Under the pieces are notes generated by a model. That model did no database searches. It was not told where the DNA came from and was given only the letters and a program-made list of their open reading frames with translations. This document shows, one piece after another, positions 22,441 to 29,987 of a DNA stretch of 29,987 nucleotides (positions within the stretch are counted from its first letter, which is position 1; each line of letters starts with the position of its first letter). The DNA comes from Ophiocordyceps camponoti-saundersi (nom. inval.) (taxonomy: Eukaryota > Ascomycota > Sordariomycetes > Hypocreales > Ophiocordycipitaceae): contig PDHQ01000372.1 of assembly GCA_003339415.1 (NCBI GenBank), positions 1 through 29,987 on the forward strand, given 5' to 3'. The translations under genes were made by a program, and so were the position numbers.

Positions 22441-24460
22441 GTATTTTCTTATAAGCGGTAAGTTTATAGCGTAAAATAAGGTAAGCTATTATTTTATCTT
22501 TTTTACTATTATAAGAGTAATTAGGAGTTATAATTATAAAAATATTATAAATATAAAAAAACTTAATAAAGCTAATTTTACTATTATAAAGCTAAGTTAA
22601 GGCGCTATTAAGGAATTTTAAAAAGCTTTAATAAATTTATAAAATATAGCTAAGTTTTAGTTAAGGCGGTTTATTAATAAGGTATCCGGAGAACTAGCTA
22701 TACTTTTAAAACTTTCCTTTTTTAAAGTTTTAATAAAGCTATTATTTTTTATAAAAATAAGCTTTTAAAGTTTTAAGGGATTAAAAGGAGATATTTAAAA
22801 TTTATACTTAAATAATAAAAAATATTAAAAAGATTTAAAGGGAACGTAAGTAAGGCGGGGCTAACTTTTATACTATTAGCGGAGGTATATAAAGATTCTT
22901 TTAAAAGCGGAGCGGATATAAGCCGCGGGTTTTTTAATATAGAAAAGTTAATAGCTATAAGTAATATAGTAAGATACGTAAATATTAATAAAAGAGATAA
23001 AAGTTTCGGATTTAATATAATAGGAAAAGGTAGCTTAGTACGCCTTAAAAATAATATAAAGGTATTTAAACTAAGTTATAGCTAGCTATTAGAGAACGGG
23101 GCTTTTAAGTTTCCCGCTTAGTAAGGTTAGAGCGGAGTAAATTATAGCGCTAAAAGCGATTATAAACTTAATAACTTTAATATAAATTTTCCTTATTTAA
23201 AGGAGTAAGAAGCTTTAAGTAAATAAGGTAAGCTTAGTTAAGGCTAGCTATTAATAATTAAGCTTTTTTATAAAATAGCGAAAGTAAAGCTTTTATTAAA
23301 ATTTATAATAAATTTAAACTTTAAATATATATACTTTTTATATAAGTTAAATAGTAATTTTATTAAGGATTAGCGGAGTTATATTAGCGGAGCGGGCTTT
23401 TATAAAATAAAGGAGCTTATTTTTAAATAGTTAAAAAGTTATTTTATACTCCGCTACTTAATTATAGTAAATACCTTAAGCTTATTTAAGCTAATAGCGG
23501 ACTTAAGCGAAGGGACGCCTAATATTAAAAATATTAAAATTATTTATAAATCTAATAATAAGTATATTAGTTACCTATTCTAAACGCTTATAAAAAATAA
23601 AATATATAAAATAAATAATATTAAAAAGAGTAAGAAGCCTTAAGGGACTTTAGTAAAAATAAGGAAAAGGTTTAATAGTTTATTCTTAACTTTTAAGTAA
23701 AAGGTATAGTTAGAGAGGTAGGAGCGGAGGAGAGTTATAATTTACTTAAAAAAGCTAAGAAAATTAAGGATTTCTTAAAGTATTTTATAACTTATTAATA
23801 CCTTTTAAAGCGATAAGTATAATAAGCTAAATATTTATTATAATTTAATTTTAAAATCTGTTATTAACTTAATAAGTAAGTTTTAGTTTAAAACGCCTTT
23901 TTTTATAAAAATTAAGATAAACCCTTAACTATAAAAGAGGAAAACGCCCGCTTTATTTAGATAATTCTTAAAAAAGCCTTATAATTCTACTTATAAGCAA
24001 TAATAATCGATATTTTAAGAGACTTTATTATTATCTTAGAAAAGGAAGAAAGAGAGGATAAATAATAAGATATAGGCATAGCTATAAAAAACACTATAAA
24101 TCTATAGAATAATATCCTATTAAAAACTTAAGTTTTCTTTAATAATAAGCTTTAAGAACTTTAAAATAAGATAGTATTATAAGACTTAGTTTTCTAAAAA
24201 ATATATTAAGCTATAATAAGGGGAGACTACTTACTTTTTTAAAGCTATAGCTTAAGGTTTAAATTATAAATTATTATATTAACGCTAAAAGAAAACTATA
24301 TTTTTATAATAAGCTTAGGGTTTTAAAAGCTTTAGTTATTATAATAAAAAACTCTTAAAAGGCGCTAGCCTCCCCGCTTAATATATTATAGAATTATTTT
24401 ATTTAAATAATTTATAACTTAGCTTTAGTTAATTACCTTAAAAGAGAAAATATAATAGCT
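22441..24460 (+). pseudogene. Long unrecognised coding ghost
   Basis: The line-aligned frame reads from about 22441 to 23640 with only TAA/TAG stops, and one stretch from 22819 to the TAG near 23080 is fully open (AEVYKDSFKSGADISRGFF, then VNINKRDKSFGFNIIGKG). Around 22504-22560 several Tyr codons in pairs could be mutated Cys/His of a zinc-binding region, but Tyr is ambiguous here. After 23640 two frames remain readable. The one from 23703 gives VREVGAEESYNLLKKAKKIK and later RDFIIILEKEEREDK, and continues to about 24460. The protein may exceed 600 residues. I do not recognise it. It ends just before the left arm of the large inverted repeat. Confidence 0.4.
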
Positions 24461-24585
24461 TTTATAACTTAAGACTCTTTTAGCTATTTTAATAATAATA
24501 TATTTATTAATTTTTTAAAAACTATAATACTTATAATAAGATTAAAGCTTAGAAATAATATTATATATATATTATATATTATATT

Positions 24586-26515
24586 TAATATACTAGTATA
24601 CTTTATATAGCTTAGAACTATCTTATATATATTCTAAAAAGGGGAAAAATTAGAAAGCTTAAAGTAAAACCCTGCCCTTAAGCGTTACCTTAGCTTTAGG
24701 TTAAACCCCGCCTATACCCGGTACTTTATATATTTAATAAGTTAAGTATTAACTAGTAATTTAAAAGCTAATATTTCCCCTAAAGCGGACTTTATAATAA
24801 TAAAAATATATATAAACTAAGTTAATTATAAAATTTATATAGCTTACTTATCTTTTTAGCTATTATTATTATTATAAACTAAATCTTTATATTTAATTAG
24901 AATAGATTAAATAATTTAATTAATTAAAGCTTTATTAGCGTAGCTTAGAAATATATAAAGGTTTTATTATTTTATAATAATCCTTATAATAGCTAATTTT
25001 ATAAAATAGCCGAATTATTATAGTAAAGCTATAAATAAGTATAGAGTCGGAGTTAGAGGAGGAGGTATTATTATATTCGCTTTTTAGCGTTTCCGCCCTA
25101 GCTATTATTAGTTTCTAATTAGCGCTAAAAAGGGAGAAGGGGTAATATATATAGAATTCTAATCTATAAACTTCTAAAGTTAAGTAATATATATATCCTT
25201 CGCCCGGTCTTATACCGTATTTATTTTAAAATAAAGTTAACTTTACTTAAAGTAAAATTTTTAATAAAAAAAGTAATAATTTAATCTTTTCTTATAAGCT
25301 ATAAGGTAAGTAGATTTACTTTTTATATATAAAATAATAAATTACTTATTATATTATAACTTTATTATATAATATTTAATAATATATTTAAATTAATAAT
25401 ATTTAAAATATTATTAAAATTAAACTTTTAATATATATAATTTAATATTAAAAATCTTTACTTATATTATAATATATTTATTATAATTTTAGTTTATATT
25501 TATTATACTATTAATAATATTTATTAAAAAACTTTATTAAGTTTTAAAATAATATTTTTTTATATATAATTATATTATTAAAACTTTATTTAATAATTTA
25601 ATCTTTTTTTAAAAAGCTTTCTTACCGCTTTATTATAAGACTTATATTAATACTTTCTTTATAATAAAAATATAACTTTTATTAATTAAGTATACTTTTT
25701 CTTTAAAAATAATATAAAGCTACTTTAAATTAAATTAAAGCTTATAAATAATATCTTAAAATATTATTATAATATTATTATTAAGTAATTTCCTTATTAT
25801 AAAAGCTTAGCTTTACTTATAAAGCTTATAGTTAATATTTATTATAGTTATTTTAAGGTTTTAAACTTAGAATAAAGTAATAATAAAGTTAAAGCGAATT
25901 ATAAGCTATTATTTATATTATTTAAGAATTTACTTTTTAATAGTTTTCTATAGCGCTTTAGTTATAACTATAGCTTATATTAAAAAAATTCCGCTTTCCC
26001 CGGAGCTATAAAAAAGAGAGAAATTACCGCTATAATAGCTAAGAAGATATTACTAACTAATAAAGTTAAAGTAAAGGGGGCGCCTCCCTAAACCTTTTTA
26101 GATTTCGCTATTTATTTAATAATTACTTATATAAAAATAAAAGCGTTTTTTAAAATAATCTTATTAATATTTACCTTAGCTTTTAATAAGGTAATAAATA
26201 TAATATATTTTTAAATTTAAGATTATTATAATTCGGAGTAAAGCTATATTTTAAATAAAAAATTTTCGTAATTATAATTAACTTATATAATATCGCTCTC
26301 CTTTTTAAAATCGCTCTAAGTGCGGCTAGCTATTACTATAAAGTAATAAAGGGAGCGGAGTTAACTTATAATATAAAAATAAGAAATCCGTATCCGCGTT
26401 ACTATAAGCGCGGAGTTTATAAAATATAGAAAAGTTATTACTTTATTAGAAATAATATTAAGCTACCTTTTTTAAGTTATTATTTATTTTAAACTAATTT
26501 TACTAATATATATAA
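24586..26515 (+). repeat. Left arm of ~1.93-kb inverted repeat
   Basis: Reverse complement of 27940-29862. Checked pairs are 24605-24633 with 29814-29842, 25233-25250 with 29196-29213, and 26394-26414 with 28033-28053 (a perfect 21-bp match). The paired coordinates sum to 54446-54447 at all three points, so the arms have almost no net indels. Differences look like transitions. The outer edge is at about 24586, against an ATTATAT-rich stretch. No protein was recognised inside. Confidence 0.85.
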
Positions 26516-26700
26516 ATAAACTTTATAATAGATTTTTTACTTATAAAATATAAAAATAAGTACTTATAAGTAATTAAAAACTAACTAAGTAAAAAGATTT
26601 TACTTAAGCTAATACTTTTAATAAACGCCCTGCTTTATATAAAGTAGTTTTACTAATATTTTATATAATTTTACTAATAGCTAAATATAATTATAAGTAA

Positions 26701-27600
26701 TAGAGAAATAAACTAAATAAGCGAGTTTTAAAGCTACCTTTACTAACTTTATAAGATTAATTAAATACTTAATATAGCTTATTATCTATAAACTAATAAG
26801 GGATATAAAAGGGTTAATTAAAATATAAGAGCTTACCTTTAAGTAGTAGTTTTTTATAATTAAAATAACTAAGATAAATAATTTCTTATAGCTTAACTTA
26901 CGCTAAATAGTAAAATTTACTTAGCTATAAGAATAATATTATTTTCGTAACTTATAAGTTTTAAGCTTTTATAATAATATTATTAAACTTAGATACTTAA
27001 TAAGCGTTAATAAAGAATTTTAAAAGCTAGGCTAAGAACTTTATAAAAAGATTATAATAAGTAATAAACTTTTATTAAGCTACTAATATATTATTTTTAT
27101 AAACTTAGGAGTCTTAAGCTAATAAGAATTAATAAGCGGCTAAACGCTTTAAAATAAATAATAAGGTTTAGCTTAACTTATATAATTTCCTAAGCGTATA
27201 TTTTAAAAAGAAGCTTAACTAAAAAAACGCTAAGTTTATAATAGTAAAAGTTATTAACTTAACCCTTATAAAATTTATAAAATTACTAATAAGAGCTTAT
27301 AATTACTTTAATATAAATTTACTTAAAAGGGTAGCTTTAGATTTCTTACCTAAATAGAAGGTTATTAGTTTATAGCCCCTAATAATACTAATTAATAAAA
27401 AGGAAAAATAGGAAGTTAAAAAAATTATTTTAGCTAAATAAGAGAAGATAAATAAAGGTAAGAGATAGGAGGTTTTTATTAAATAAAAAGGTTATTAAAA
27501 CTTAATATAAGAACTTTTAATAAAACTTAAAAGTATTATAGCTCTTAGTTACTTTAAAGCTTTATATAAACTAGCTATATATAATAATAATTAAGTTTTT
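26701..27600 (+). pseudogene. Second Ty3/Gypsy ghost: integrase C-terminus and chromodomain
   Basis: The line-aligned frame reads NFIKRL, then AAKRFKINNKVWLNL (27136-27180; W is TAG at 27169) and KKKLNWKNAKF (27205-27240). This matches the integrase C-terminal pattern 'F.VGDKVWLNLRN...KKLDWKNAKY' of fungal Gypsy elements. It continues as LLKRVALDFLPK, then KEKWEVKKI (27400-27429) and VFIKWKGY (27472-27495) with later WELL, a chromodomain with its aromatic Trp codons turned to TAG/TAA. It differs from the pol ghost at 15362-17185, so a second family is present. The catalytic core upstream is blurred and then cut by the inverted-repeat arm. Chromodomains of such integrases bind modified histone H3. 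Confidence 0.8.
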
Positions 27601-27939
27601 AGGAAATATATAGTAAAATAGCTAGCGGAGAATTTATATTAAAAAGCGTATTTTTAAACGCAGAAACCCCCCTTTTTACGGTATTTAATAACGCTGCTTT
27701 TTTATAAATAATAACTCTTTAGCTAAATAATAATAATAGCGAGATAGCGTTAAGGTTATTAGCTTAGCGGCAAGTATAAAAGCGGTAATAATAGTAAGCG
27801 TAGTAATAATAATAGCCCGCTTAAGCTAACCTAATCTTTTAATAAAAAGGTATTAGCTACCCCCTTAAAGCTTAAAAGCTTATAAAAGGGGGCGATATTA
27901 TAAATAGCGTTAATATACTTCTTAAAATAAGGAATTAGC
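27601..27939 (+). other. Post-pol region with probable 3' LTR start
   Basis: After the chromodomain the frame is lost by about 27640. The remainder is a GC-richer segment (aaacgcagaaacccccc, agcgagatagcg, ttagcggcaag) ending in a polypurine tract. Sequence from about 27896 (tattataaatagcg) would be the start of a 3' LTR, with TG mutated to TA, but no second LTR copy was found to prove it. Confidence 0.4.
27884..27892 (+). promoter_or_regulatory. Candidate polypurine tract of second Gypsy relic
   Basis: AAAAGGGGG lies about 390 bp after the chromodomain Trp codons and a few bases before TATTATAAATAGCG, the arrangement expected for the plus-strand primer next to a 3' LTR. The call is positional, because the LTR itself is unproven. 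Confidence 0.45.

Positions 27940-29987
<2,048 letters not shown>

Overview
The window looks like a block of repeat-induced point mutation (RIP) degraded heterochromatin from a filamentous ascomycete (Pezizomycotina). It is extremely A+T-rich. CpA and TpG are almost absent over long stretches (none seen in 12001-12480), TpA is abundant, and CpG words such as GCGG and CGCG survive. That pattern fits C-to-T change at CpA, the RIP signature, and not CpG decay. Recognisable protein remnants are Ty3/Gypsy retrotransposon proteins whose Gln/Trp codons have become TAA/TAG and whose Cys/His codons have become Tyr. ATG is very rare, and I see no intact gene, tRNA, rRNA or CRISPR array. The species cannot be named from the sequence.

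Layout. 1-1672 is tandem repeat: an A/T-only array followed by a 12-bp minisatellite. 2216-3982 is a compact LTR element with two 202-bp LTRs and a Gag remnant that keeps a CCHC zinc-knuckle spacing. 3983-8840 is mostly uninformative AT-rich DNA, with one pair of diverged ~370-bp direct repeats (6736-7107 and 7438-7806) and a small palindromic island near 8864. 8941-15180 holds long unrecognised coding relics. 15362-17185 is the 3' part of a Gypsy pol (RNase H, integrase with DD35E spacing, chromodomain), cut off upstream of RNase H. 17461-19290 holds further unrecognised relics around a perfect 11-bp x 15 array. 19344-19600 is palindrome-rich. 20206-20302 is a GC-rich minisatellite. 21181-24460 holds relics of one or more unrecognised proteins (RGG/Asn/Lys-rich and others).

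24586-29862 is a large inverted repeat: two ~1.93-kb arms, in register to within about 1 bp where checked, flank a ~1.4-kb loop. The loop carries a second, different Gypsy integrase C-terminus and chromodomain. The window ends in a perfect (ATT)n tract of at least 127 bp.

Functionally this is a graveyard of nested transposons, not a working gene cluster. The genes do not act together; what they share is the mutational process. The points of most interest are the coding ghosts that can still be read, the unrecognised relics, and the long inverted repeat.
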